Below are positions 1-7,371 of a DNA stretch of 16,067 bases, one piece after another. Under the pieces are notes generated by a model. That model was given only the letters and a program-made list of their open reading frames with translations, had not been told where the DNA came from and ran no database searches. This stretch comes from Chloroflexota bacterium (GTDB taxonomy: Bacteria > Chloroflexota > UBA5177 > JANWHV01), in NCBI GenBank assembly GCA_025924845.1, contig JAICHN010000067.1, positions 1 through 16,067 of the forward strand, in the 5' to 3' direction. The number at the start of each line of letters is the position of its first letter. Position 1 is the stretch's first letter. The position numbers and the translations under genes were made by a program.

Positions 1-71
1 CCGGGGTAGATTGGGGCCTCGTCGTAGGAACTTCATGCATATCTGAACCAGCCCATTTACCTTTTCCAGGC

Positions 72-123
72 AGCCGGTCTTCGGCTCCCGGAGGCAAAAC
101 CTCCAGCGCCGCTCCGCTCGGCG
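72..123. repeat. Three back-to-back short inverted repeats
   Basis: Three hairpin-forming sequences follow one another with almost no spacing: AGCCG (72-76) with CGGCT (82-86), GGAGG (90-94) with CCTCC (100-104), and CGCCG (107-111) with CGGCG (119-123). Loops are 5 to 7 bases. They lie about 150 bases upstream of the first gene. There is no T-run after the last stem, so this is not a textbook Rho-independent terminator. I do not recognise a known RNA family. In 1-71 I see nothing else I can name. Confidence 0.4.
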
Positions 124-271
124 TGATGGAATGAAAGGCGCGAAAGTAGATCACGCCGCCTACACTATTGCACGGCACTTCCGCCAAGTCAATAACACAT
201 TTAGACTGATCAGCATCGCGCCCTGGTACCCTTGCGAAGACGGCCCGTGCCCGTCCCAAGGAGAAATCATT

Positions 272-1363
272 ATGACGGTAGATGAACTCGATACTCCATT
301 CTTGACCATCGACCTCGATCGGTTGGAAGCGAACATCGCGCGCATGGCCGCCATCGCCGCCGCGAACGGGGTGGCCCTGCGCCCGCATGCCAAAACCCAT
401 AAACTCCCCCCGATCGCCCATAAGCAACTGGCGGCGGGCAGCCCCGGCTTGACGGTTGCCAAACTGGGTGAGGCCGAGGTTTTCAACGAACACGGCATTG
501 AGGACTTCTTCATCGCCTATCCGCTGTGGGGGGAAGCGAAGTGGGAACGGCTGTGCCGCTTGGCGGAGCGCGCACGGGTACGGGTTGCGGCGGACTCCTA
601 TGAGGTGCTGGAAGGGATCTCCGGCGTGGCGGCGCGGCACGGCAGGCGGATTCCGTACCGGCTCGAGTTAGATAGCGGCATGGGACGCGCCGGTGTCCAG
701 TCCGCCGAGGAGGCGCTGGCTATCGCCCAACGGGCCGACAAATTGCCTGGCGTGGAGCTGGTCGGCTTGATGGGCTACGGGGGCCACGCCGCCAGTCAAC
801 CGGACCTCGAAGCAATTCGTCAGGTAGGTCTGGATGAGGGGAGGCACCTGACCGGCGCCGCCGCGCTTTTCCGTGCCGCCGGATTCGCCGTGCCCGAGCT
901 TACCGCGGGCGGTACACCGAGCGGACCGTACGTGGCGACAGTGCCGGGGATCACGGAGATTCGGCCCGGTACCTATGTGTTCTCCGACCGCAATCAAGTA
1001 AAGACCGGGTGGGGCGACCTGGACGGTTGCGCGCTGCGCGTCCGCGTCACGGTGGTCAGTCGCCCAACCTCCACCCGGGCCCTGATCGACGCGGGGGCCA
1101 AGACCCTGAGCAGCGACGCCGCCATACGCGACATCGGGCACGGCGCGTTTCCCGGTCATCCCGAGTATGCCCTCGCACGCATCTCCGAGGAGCACGGGGT
1201 CATGACCGTCCCGGCGGACTCCGATCTGCCGATCGGGACCCAACTGGACGTGATCCCCAATCATGCCTGCGTCTGCCTGAACCTTCACGATCAGGTAGCG
1301 GCAATCCGCGGCAACACGGTAGAGGAAATCTGGAACGTCGCGGCGCGCGGTCGGGTTCGCTAA
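272..1363 (+). CDS. D-threonine aldolase / D-serine dehydratase-like PLP enzyme
   Basis: A 363-residue protein of the fold-type III PLP family: an alanine-racemase-like N-terminal barrel plus a C-terminal D-serine-dehydratase-like beta domain. Members cleave D-threonine to glycine and acetaldehyde or deaminate D-serine. Residues 38-44 read RPHAKTHK-like, with Lys41 the expected PLP Schiff-base lysine. The C-terminal PNHACVCLNL motif (329-338) supplies likely metal ligands His331 and Cys333. A His-x-Cys pair is known in vertebrate D-serine dehydratase, whereas characterised D-threonine aldolases are described with His-x-Asp, so substrate is undecided. The frame is open back to 131, but I choose the ATG at 272 because AAGGAG (258-263) lies 8 bases upstream and the family's conserved sequence starts within 10 residues. 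The gene converges on the GH20 gene 46 bases downstream. Cytoplasmic, no signal peptide. Confidence 0.88.
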   Translation: MTVDELDTPFLTIDLDRLEANIARMAAIAAANGVALRPHAKTHKLPPIAHKQLAAGSPGLTVAKLGEAEVFNEHGIEDFFIAYPLWGEAKWERLCRLAERARVRVAADSYEVLEGISGVAARHGRRIPYRLELDSGMGRAGVQSAEEALAIAQRADKLPGVELVGLMGYGGHAASQPDLEAIRQVGLDEGRHLTGAAALFRAAGFAVPELTAGGTPSGPYVATVPGITEIRPGTYVFSDRNQVKTGWGDLDGCALRVRVTVVSRPTSTRALIDAGAKTLSSDAAIRDIGHGAFPGHPEYALARISEEHGVMTVPADSDLPIGTQLDVIPNHACVCLNLHDQVAAIRGNTVEEIWNVAARGRVR

Positions 1364-1409
1364 TCGGCGAGAAGTAGGAGGAACATGTTTATTATTGGAT
1401 GGGAACTTG

Positions 1410-3359
1410 CTAGAGTCCGAATGGGTAGACAGGCGAGGCCTGTTCCCTCCAACTATCGAGCACCTGGGCTGAGCGATCGAACTTATCGAGGGTCAGCCAC
1501 AGCCCTTCCGGCCTGTTCCGCGCCAACCAGATCCGCCGATACTCCACCCGCAGGTCGTGCAGTTCCCGCTTCATAGCCTGCAAGGTAGGATAGAGGGCAC
1601 GCCGCTCCCCGTCCGTAGCGGCGGCGGCAAGCTGCCGGCCGACCAGACCGCGGCGTGCGGCATGCCGCACCAGCGCCGCTGAAAGCCGGAACTCCGCCAG
1701 GGTGCGGCGGGCCTCCGCTCGTGCCGCTTCGCCCTCAATCCCCCACCCGTCCAGATCGACCAGCGCGGCGCCGGCCTGTTCCGCCAGATCCAGCATCCGG
1801 ACCAACGATTGGCTGGGAATGGCGGCGCACTGCATATTTGACGTGGGATCGGTAAACAACAACTCTATACTTAACGATCCGTTTCGACGGATGATTCCCG
1901 GCAAGGTGCAGGCATCGGTCAGGGTGCGTAATGCGGTCAGGGCGTCCTCGTCCTCCTCGGGGCCGAAGTGGAGTCGGGCGAAGCCGCGCTCGAAGTCTTC
2001 GTCGGCCATCCGTCCGGGCGCCCAGCCTTCCTGTGCCCCATAGGCATAACCGTACCAACTGCAACCGAGCAGATTGGGATGCCCGCCGTCGCCCCAATCC
2101 GTATTCAGCACGCCCAGGGCGCCAACTCGAACTCCCTCAGTCGCGAAGTTTCGGATGTTGGTGCGCCCATTGGCTAGGCGCGGAAACAGGCTGTTCCAGC
2201 TCGAGGTGCCAGGGCACACAATCTGCTGGAGACCGGCTTTATAGAAACCGTTCACTTGCGGATAGTCGTCCTGAGCTTCATATTCCCAGTTGAGCAAAAT
2301 GACATCCTTAGGAATATCCGCCGCCAACTCGGGATGGTGCAGGAAGATATCGTCCCATACCATCACGGTTCGGCCATAGTTGGCCGCCAATTTATGGAGA
2401 CGAAGGATGTGGCCGAGGTAAAGTCGGCCCGTGCCCTCCCGCTCCGCCGCCTCCCGGCTTTGGCCAAGCCCCAGGTCGTAGGTTTCGTCGCTGCATACGT
2501 TCAAGTATTGAGAAGAGAAGCACGCCAGATAGTCGGCGTAGAGATCATCCAGCAGTTGATAAACGGCGTCATTGGTGGGAGCGAAGCTCCACAAAGAATC
2601 GGATTCCGCCAGGGCGGCGTATTCGGGCAATTCGAGGATGCCGCGCATGTGACCAAACGATTGGAGGCAGGGAACCAGTTCGATATAGCGCTCTCGGCAA
2701 TACCGATCGAGCGCCACGATGTCCTCGGCGCTCAGCGCGCCCGAGTTCTGCCCGATGCGCGGGTGACGGCGCGAAGAGAGAGTATGCTCCGTATACAGTT
2801 GGAGCATGTTGACCTTGTAGGCGCTGAGCCCGTCAACCAGGTGGAACAGCGTTTCCAGAGTCGGCACCTTACCGCGCGAAATGTCGAGCATGACCCCGCG
2901 CCAACGCATGGCAGGCGTGTCCGCGATGCGAAGGGCGGACAGGGCGCCCGGCGATCCGGCGATCAGTTGGCAAAGGGTACGCGTCCCTTGCACCAGCCCA
3001 GCGGAGGCCACCCCCCACACCACGACGCGATCCGTGTCTACGCTCAGCACATAGCCCTCGGCGGAGTCGCCGGCGGGCCATTCATTCGGTAAGGGCACGT
3101 CAGGGAATACCTGCTCATCCCGCCCGCGTACCGCCAGGACAATAGTGCTCCTGCTGTCCGGGCAGTGGATCTGCGGCTGCAGAGGAAGCTCGACGCCTTG
3201 CGCCTTTACCGCCGCCCACACCGCACGCGCGGCAATCCGTTCACCCCATTCGCTGCCATGGGACACTACTATACTGATCCCGGCAGATAGGGCAAATGTG
3301 GATTGGTCCGGCCCTGGGTTGAGGGTGATTGGTTCAGGAAGAAGCGGAGGTATCGGCAT
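1410..3359 (-). CDS. GH20 family beta-N-acetylhexosaminidase-like protein
   Basis: A 649-residue glycoside hydrolase family 20 protein, expected to release terminal N-acetylglucosamine or N-acetylgalactosamine by substrate-assisted catalysis. Residues about 8-146 form the usual N-terminal alpha/beta (GH20b-like) domain. The catalytic barrel begins at MRWRGVMLDISRGK (about 151) and runs to about 440. The family's Asp-Glu catalytic pair is seen in LNVCSDETYDLG (Asp291, Glu292). The barrel also carries VWDDIF (about 334), NWEYEA (about 357) and a TDWGD motif (about 420). The canonical HxGGDE form is replaced by VCSDE, so this is a divergent branch. No signal peptide or membrane segment is visible, which suggests an intracellular enzyme acting on imported sugars or peptidoglycan fragments. 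The frame also has a GTG directly before the chosen ATG; neither start has a strong ribosome site. Confidence 0.88.
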   Translation of the reverse strand: MPIPPLLPEPITLNPGPDQSTFALSAGISIVVSHGSEWGERIAARAVWAAVKAQGVELPLQPQIHCPDSRSTIVLAVRGRDEQVFPDVPLPNEWPAGDSAEGYVLSVDTDRVVVWGVASAGLVQGTRTLCQLIAGSPGALSALRIADTPAMRWRGVMLDISRGKVPTLETLFHLVDGLSAYKVNMLQLYTEHTLSSRRHPRIGQNSGALSAEDIVALDRYCRERYIELVPCLQSFGHMRGILELPEYAALAESDSLWSFAPTNDAVYQLLDDLYADYLACFSSQYLNVCSDETYDLGLGQSREAAEREGTGRLYLGHILRLHKLAANYGRTVMVWDDIFLHHPELAADIPKDVILLNWEYEAQDDYPQVNGFYKAGLQQIVCPGTSSWNSLFPRLANGRTNIRNFATEGVRVGALGVLNTDWGDGGHPNLLGCSWYGYAYGAQEGWAPGRMADEDFERGFARLHFGPEEDEDALTALRTLTDACTLPGIIRRNGSLSIELLFTDPTSNMQCAAIPSQSLVRMLDLAEQAGAALVDLDGWGIEGEAARAEARRTLAEFRLSAALVRHAARRGLVGRQLAAAATDGERRALYPTLQAMKRELHDLRVEYRRIWLARNRPEGLWLTLDKFDRSAQVLDSWREQASPVYPFGL

Positions 3360-3428
3360 CACTGCAACTCACTTTCTCGCCGGCAAGGGCTAACTCGGGC
3401 CTTGGGAAGGCGGCCGGGACGCACGATC

Positions 3429-3460
3429 ACTATAACCCACTTTGTCGGGAAACAAAGGGG
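3429..3460. promoter_or_regulatory. Operator-like palindrome with a possible promoter in the divergent gap
   Basis: Between the divergent hexosaminidase and DUF255 genes, CTTTGT (3440-3445) and ACAAAG (3452-3457) form a perfect inverted repeat around 6 bases. CCC (3436-3438) and GGG (3458-3460) extend it with one bulged A. On the minus strand TATAGT (3434-3429) is a good -10 candidate for the hexosaminidase, and the palindrome sits where a -35/-10 spacer would be. The -35 is poor. The palindrome is seen directly; its role as a repressor or activator site is inferred. In the remaining part of the 195-base gap I see only a weak TTGCGC/TACACT pair (15-base spacing) for the plus-strand gene. Confidence 0.35.
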
Positions 3461-3554
3461 ATAAGCCATAAATCGCGGGTTGCGCTTCGTCGGCCCTCGT
3501 TACACTTGAAGGAGGCGGGGACGGCCCTGCTCGCACGGAGAGGAGTCCAGCGCC

Positions 3555-5591
3555 ATGGCAAACCGGTTGGCCTACGAGAGCAGCCCGTATCTGCTCCAGC
3601 ATAAAGATAATCCCGTCGACTGGTATGCCTGGGGACCCGAGGCGCTGGCGCGGGCGCGGGCCGAGGACAAGCCGATCCTGCTCAGCATCGGCTACTCCGC
3701 CTGCCACTGGTGTCACGTAATGGAGCACGAGTCGTTCGAGGACAAAGAGACCGCCGCCCTAATGAACGAGCGCTTCGTCTCGATCAAGGTGGATCGCGAA
3801 GAGCGGCCTGATCTGGACAGCATCTATATGGCGGCCGTGCAGCGCCTGACCGGACATGGCGGCTGGCCGATGACCATGTTTCTCACGCCGGACGGACGCC
3901 CCTTTTATGGCGGCACCTACTTCCCCCCCACGCCCCGGCACGGCATGCCCAGCTTCCACCAATTGCTGGCCGCGGTTTCCGAGACCTACCAAAAGCGCCG
4001 TGAGGATGTGGAGCGGAGCGCGGGCGAGATCGCCGCCGCTCTGGTCGAGCACATAAGTGTCCCTGATACATTGGGGCTGAGCGAGGATTTGCTTGCCTTT
4101 GCCGCGCGCGCCCTCGGCTCTGAATACGACAGTGCTGAGGGCGGGTTCGGCGGCGCTCCGAAGTTTCCCCAGCCCATGGCTCTAGAGTTCCTCCTACGCG
4201 CCCATCGACACGGCAGCCCGCGCGCCCTGGCCATGGCCGAGCGTACCCTGGAGAAGATGGCGCACGGGGGCATCTACGACCAACTGGGCGGCGGGTTCCA
4301 TCGCTACAGCGTGGATGCGGTCTGGCTGGTCCCTCATTTCGAAAAGATGCTCTATGACAACGCGCAGCTTGCCCGCGTCTATTTGCGTGCCTACCAGGCT
4401 ACAGGTACACCCCTGTACCGCCGCGTAGCCGAGGAAACGCTGCGCTACGTCCAGCGCGAGATGACCTCGCCCGAGGGTGCCTTCTATGCCTCCCAGGACG
4501 CGGATAGCGAGGGACACGAAGGGAAGTTCTTCGTGTGGAGCGCAGCCGAGATCGAGGAGGCGCTCGGCGCCGACGCGCCGCTCTTCATGCGTGCCTATGG
4601 GGTAACTCAAGCCGGCAACTTCGAGGGCCGGAATATCCTTCACATGGCGCGTGACGTCGGAGCCCTGGGCCGCGAGTTTGGCATGGACGAAGCAGTGCTG
4701 GACACAACGCTAGCCCAGGGCCGGGCGCGCCTATTCGCGATTCGTGAGCGACGCGTACACCCGGGGCGAGATGATAAGGTGCTTACCGCCTGGAACGGAC
4801 TGATGTTGCGGGCCTTTGCCGACGCCGCGGCTGTACTCGACAATACTGATTTCAAGCGGACGGCCGAAACCAATGCCGACTTTCTGCTCGGCGCCCTACG
4901 AAAGGATGGCCGCCTGCTCCGCACCTACAAGGACGAAGTGGCCAGGCTGAACGGGTATCTAGAGGACTATGCTTTTCTGGCGGACGGTCTACTGGCCCTG
5001 TATGAAGCGGGTGGCGGTCGGCGTCGCTTGGAAGAGGCGCGCGCCCTGGCCGAAGCGATCCTCGCTCACTTCGCGGATCCAGCGGGCGGACCGTTTTACA
5101 GTACCAGTGATGACCACGAGCAATTGATTCAGCGCCCGCGCGACCTCACGGATAATGCGATCCCGGCTGGGAACTCGGTGGCGGCGGAAGTACTGCTCCG
5201 TCTGGCCGCCCATACCGGCGAGGAGCGCTACCGCGAGGCGGCCTTACGGGCCATAGTCCCCTTGCAAGACGCCATGGCCCGCGTCCCCCTGGCCTTTGCC
5301 CGACTCCTCTGCGCGGCGGACTTCGCGCTCGACCCGCCCCGCGAGTTGGCGATCATCGGTGAGCCTGCCTCGCCCGATACCAATACGCTTCTGGCCGTGG
5401 CCGCGCGGCGCTTCGACCCCAATCTGGTGGTGGCGATAGCGACCCCGGCCGAGGCGGCGAACGCCGTGGATCCACTCCTTGATCAGCGCAGTCAGCGCGA
5501 GGGAACGGCGACCGCCTACTACTGCGAAAACTACACTTGCCAGGCGCCTGTCACCAACCCGGAGGCGTTGGCTGCATTGTTGGGAAGCTGA
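3555..5591 (+). CDS. DUF255 thioredoxin-fold protein, YyaL/SPATA20 family
   Basis: A 678-residue protein matching the full architecture of the YyaL / spermatogenesis-associated protein 20 family. The N-terminal thioredoxin-like domain starts with the hallmark [20 protein letters not shown] (4-23) and carries a CHWC redox motif (50-53), with [17 protein letters not shown] (about 101-117). The rest is an (alpha/alpha)6-barrel resembling N-acylglucosamine 2-epimerases, with [12 protein letters not shown] (about 196-207) and [18 protein letters not shown] (about 237-254). The biochemical role is not established: a redox or sugar-epimerase-like activity is suggested by domains only. Length is usual for the family and nothing is missing. 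AGGAG (3541-3545) lies 9 bases before the ATG. It is monocistronic by position, divergent from the hexosaminidase and convergent with the Uma2 gene. Confidence 0.93.
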   Translation: MANRLAYESSPYLLQHKDNPVDWYAWGPEALARARAEDKPILLSIGYSACHWCHVMEHESFEDKETAALMNERFVSIKVDREERPDLDSIYMAAVQRLTGHGGWPMTMFLTPDGRPFYGGTYFPPTPRHGMPSFHQLLAAVSETYQKRREDVERSAGEIAAALVEHISVPDTLGLSEDLLAFAARALGSEYDSAEGGFGGAPKFPQPMALEFLLRAHRHGSPRALAMAERTLEKMAHGGIYDQLGGGFHRYSVDAVWLVPHFEKMLYDNAQLARVYLRAYQATGTPLYRRVAEETLRYVQREMTSPEGAFYASQDADSEGHEGKFFVWSAAEIEEALGADAPLFMRAYGVTQAGNFEGRNILHMARDVGALGREFGMDEAVLDTTLAQGRARLFAIRERRVHPGRDDKVLTAWNGLMLRAFADAAAVLDNTDFKRTAETNADFLLGALRKDGRLLRTYKDEVARLNGYLEDYAFLADGLLALYEAGGGRRRLEEARALAEAILAHFADPAGGPFYSTSDDHEQLIQRPRDLTDNAIPAGNSVAAEVLLRLAAHTGEERYREAALRAIVPLQDAMARVPLAFARLLCAADFALDPPRELAIIGEPASPDTNTLLAVAARRFDPNLVVAIATPAEAANAVDPLLDQRSQREGTATAYYCENYTCQAPVTNPEALAALLGS

Positions 5592-5615
5592 GAAAGATTA
5601 GGTGTGCGAGAATGT

Positions 5616-6176
5616 CTACACGCCCGAAGCAGTATAAAGCGCCGCCACGGGGATTTCCAGGCCGATCGTTTCGAACCCGAAGGTGTCCCCCTCCCGATAG
5701 AGCCGATAGAGCCAACTGCCGTCCCCCACCCGTTTGAAGCGCTCGACCTGCCGTCGCCTGCTATCAACCAACACATATTCCGCGAAGGATTCCAACGCCT
5801 GATAATTGGCGAACTTTTCGCCGCGATCCGCCTGCTCGGTTGAGGGAGACAGTACCTCCACCGCCAATCGCGCATCGTTGAACGATGAAACGGTGGGTAC
5901 TACTACCTGGTCGCAGGTTACAAAGGCATCGGGATAGTAGTACACCTTTTCGTGCGCCCTCAGCCGTACATCGGGGCCGGGCCTGCTGCACGGCCCCTCG
6001 CCCAGATGAATATTGATCAAGGCTCGAACGTTGTTGCCGACCCGATCTTGGGCATTGGTGCCCCCCGCCATGGCATAGAGACGCCCATCGACATACTCAT
6101 GCTTCTCCTGAGCCGTCGCTTCGAGCCTCAAGTACTCCTCAACCGTCATCAAGGGCGGCGTGATTTCAGCGATCAT
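5616..6176 (-). CDS. Uma2 family (DUF820) putative restriction-fold endonuclease
   Basis: A 186-residue protein of the Uma2/DUF820 family, which has a PD-(D/E)xK nuclease fold. The N-terminal MTVEEYLRLE (10-19) followed by HEYVDGRLYAMAGG (26-39) is typical. Candidate active-site residues are Asp83 in YYYPDAFV, Glu107 in LAVEVLSPST and Lys121 in GEKFANYQ, followed by the usual EYVLVDS strand. These genes occur in many copies in Cyanobacteria, Chloroflexota and related genomes, and their target is unknown. An AAGGA ribosome site lies shortly upstream of the ATG. The gene begins 38 bases after hemQ on the same strand, so read-through from hemQ is likely. It converges on the DUF255 gene with a 24-base gap and no clear terminator hairpin. 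Confidence 0.92.
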   Translation of the reverse strand: MIAEITPPLMTVEEYLRLEATAQEKHEYVDGRLYAMAGGTNAQDRVGNNVRALINIHLGEGPCSRPGPDVRLRAHEKVYYYPDAFVTCDQVVVPTVSSFNDARLAVEVLSPSTEQADRGEKFANYQALESFAEYVLVDSRRRQVERFKRVGDGSWLYRLYREGDTFGFETIGLEIPVAALYTASGV

Positions 6177-6214
6177 TGGCGAGGTCCTTATGAAATTCGG
6201 GCCGGATCCACCAG

Positions 6215-6991
6215 TTAGCCTATGTCGGCCAGTGCCGCCCGCACCTCCTTGCGTCTGCCAAGGAACACCGGGGTATCGAGCGCGGTATAGATTCGCACTG
6301 AGGCCGCCCGCAAATCCTCAACCATGTATTCGAGGTCGGCTGGATCCTCCGCCTCAAAGGCCACCACGAATTCGTAGTCCCCGAGGCCGAAGGAATGAAT
6401 AGTATTCGCCAGCACGCCACCGGTTATCGGGGGGGCGGGGGCCTCCGCCACGGCGGCGACGCCGTGCGCCCCCGAGGCGCCCGCCGTCTCGACCCGTAGC
6501 TCCGGTATGGCACTGTGCGCTTGCCCCATTTTACCGTGCTCCGCCATCAAGGCGCGACGCTGCTCGAAGGGAAGCAGATACCACTCATGGGTCTTTACGA
6601 ATGGATACATGCTGACATACGTTCTCGGTTCCGCCCCCTTCATAAAGGCGGGCCGATGCTCGGGCGCATAGCGGGACTGCGGGGCGATGCCCGCGTAAGT
6701 GTAGGCGTCCTCCAGATACGAGCCAAGGGTGGTTCGACGCAGGGCCACCCCCAGATCTTGCGCCTGACCAAGGTCAGGACCGTGAAGCCACAGCATGATG
6801 TCCACATCTTGGCGAAGCCCTACCAACGAATAGGCGCCACGCAAGGTAAGATCGCCTAGCCTGTTTTCGAGCACGGCGGCGAACTCTGCCCGCCCGCTCT
6901 CCCGCTCGGCACTCGGCAGGCGCCGCCATTCCGGCGCCGCTCGATACAGCCAGAACAATGCATAGGTGGGTTGCGTCCCTTGATCGCTCAT
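6215..6991 (-). CDS. hemQ: HemQ-like heme protein (chlorite dismutase family), probable coproheme decarboxylase
   Basis: A 258-residue chlorite-dismutase-family protein, most likely the coproheme decarboxylase that completes heme b synthesis in the coproporphyrin-dependent pathway. The motif YVSMYPFVKTHEWYLLPF (125-142) contains Tyr129, matching the catalytic tyrosine of Firmicutes HemQ. His152 in MAEHGKMG matches the proximal heme ligand. The C-terminal half follows with SFGLGDYEFVVAFE (200-213). Between His152 and that half is an Ala/Gly/Pro-rich stretch (about 160-192) that looks longer than in Firmicutes HemQ. The frame is open to 7192, but the ATG at 6991 fits because an AAAGGA site precedes it by about 9 bases and the domain starts soon after. 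No other heme gene is in the window. The gene is divergent from the acetyltransferase gene. Confidence 0.86.
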   Translation of the reverse strand: MSDQGTQPTYALFWLYRAAPEWRRLPSAERESGRAEFAAVLENRLGDLTLRGAYSLVGLRQDVDIMLWLHGPDLGQAQDLGVALRRTTLGSYLEDAYTYAGIAPQSRYAPEHRPAFMKGAEPRTYVSMYPFVKTHEWYLLPFEQRRALMAEHGKMGQAHSAIPELRVETAGASGAHGVAAVAEAPAPPITGGVLANTIHSFGLGDYEFVVAFEAEDPADLEYMVEDLRAASVRIYTALDTPVFLGRRKEVRAALADIG

Positions 6992-7159
6992 TGGATATGG
7001 TCCTTTCGCGAAGCCTCGATTTCCGTCATCACCAGATATGGTATCCGTCCTGCGAGGTAGCGAACATGCGCGGTGCGGCACAAAGGGTGGGCGCCACATT
7101 TGTGATTGAGGCCGCTTTCGGGTGCGCGTAGCCGGTTGCCGGCATTTCGACAAGTGGGA

Positions 7160-7310
7160 GGCGCCCCTTGCCGCGAAGGGCACGGCGGGCATGTGCCGTG
7201 GTAGCCGGGGCGCCCTGGGTACGGTAGTATCTATGGGTTAGGAGTTTGTTGTCGGCACCGTTACCTGCCCTATATGGATCAAACAAGTCCATGGGCGTGC
7301 CATTGCCGTA
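7160..7310. other. Structured intergenic region with nested inverted repeats
   Basis: This lies in the 377-base gene-free stretch 6992-7368 between hemQ and the acetyltransferase gene. GGCGCCCC (7160-7167) is perfectly complementary to GGGGCGCC (7207-7214). Inside are CCCTT (7165-7169)/AAGGG (7176-7180) and CACGGC (7181-7186)/GCCGTG (7195-7200). Further on, one long stem combines GGCAC (7254-7258)/GTGCC (7297-7301), GCCC (7267-7270)/GGGC (7293-7296) and ATGGA (7274-7278)/TCCAT (7288-7292). TACGG (7220-7224)/CCGTA (7306-7310) could close it. No known riboswitch consensus is recognised. The rest of the gap holds only weak promoter-like sequence and the ribosome site of the next gene. Confidence 0.4.
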
Positions 7311-7355
7311 AAGGGATAACGATGGGGTATGCCCAAGTGGAACTACCCGCCAAGT

Positions 7356-7371
7356 AAGGGAGCGATGGTTG
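7356..7371 (+). promoter_or_regulatory. Ribosome binding site that decides a TTG start
   Basis: AAGGGAG (7356-7362) lies 6 bases before the TTG at 7369, the best-placed start for the acetyltransferase. No in-frame ATG precedes the conserved domain. An ATG at 7365, only 2 bases after the site and in another frame, opens a 7-codon reading frame that ends at 7388. Confidence 0.5.

Noticed and set aside
72..123. tRNA-like cloverleaf
   Set aside because: No T-loop sequence, no acceptor stem and no CCA are present; the stems are simply tandem.
1429..1443. ACAGGC-GAG-GCCTGT hairpin as a terminator for the aldolase-like gene
   Set aside because: It lies inside the GH20 coding sequence, has a loop of only three bases and no T-run on either strand.
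2256..3092. A 278-codon open frame on the plus strand inside the hexosaminidase gene
   Set aside because: It mirrors the minus-strand GH20 reading frame, has no recognisable domain and no ribosome site; GC-rich genes commonly leave long antisense frames open.
6992..7192. 67-residue N-terminal extension of HemQ
   Set aside because: It reads as random Arg/Pro-rich sequence, and the ATG at 6991 has its own ribosome site and matches family length.
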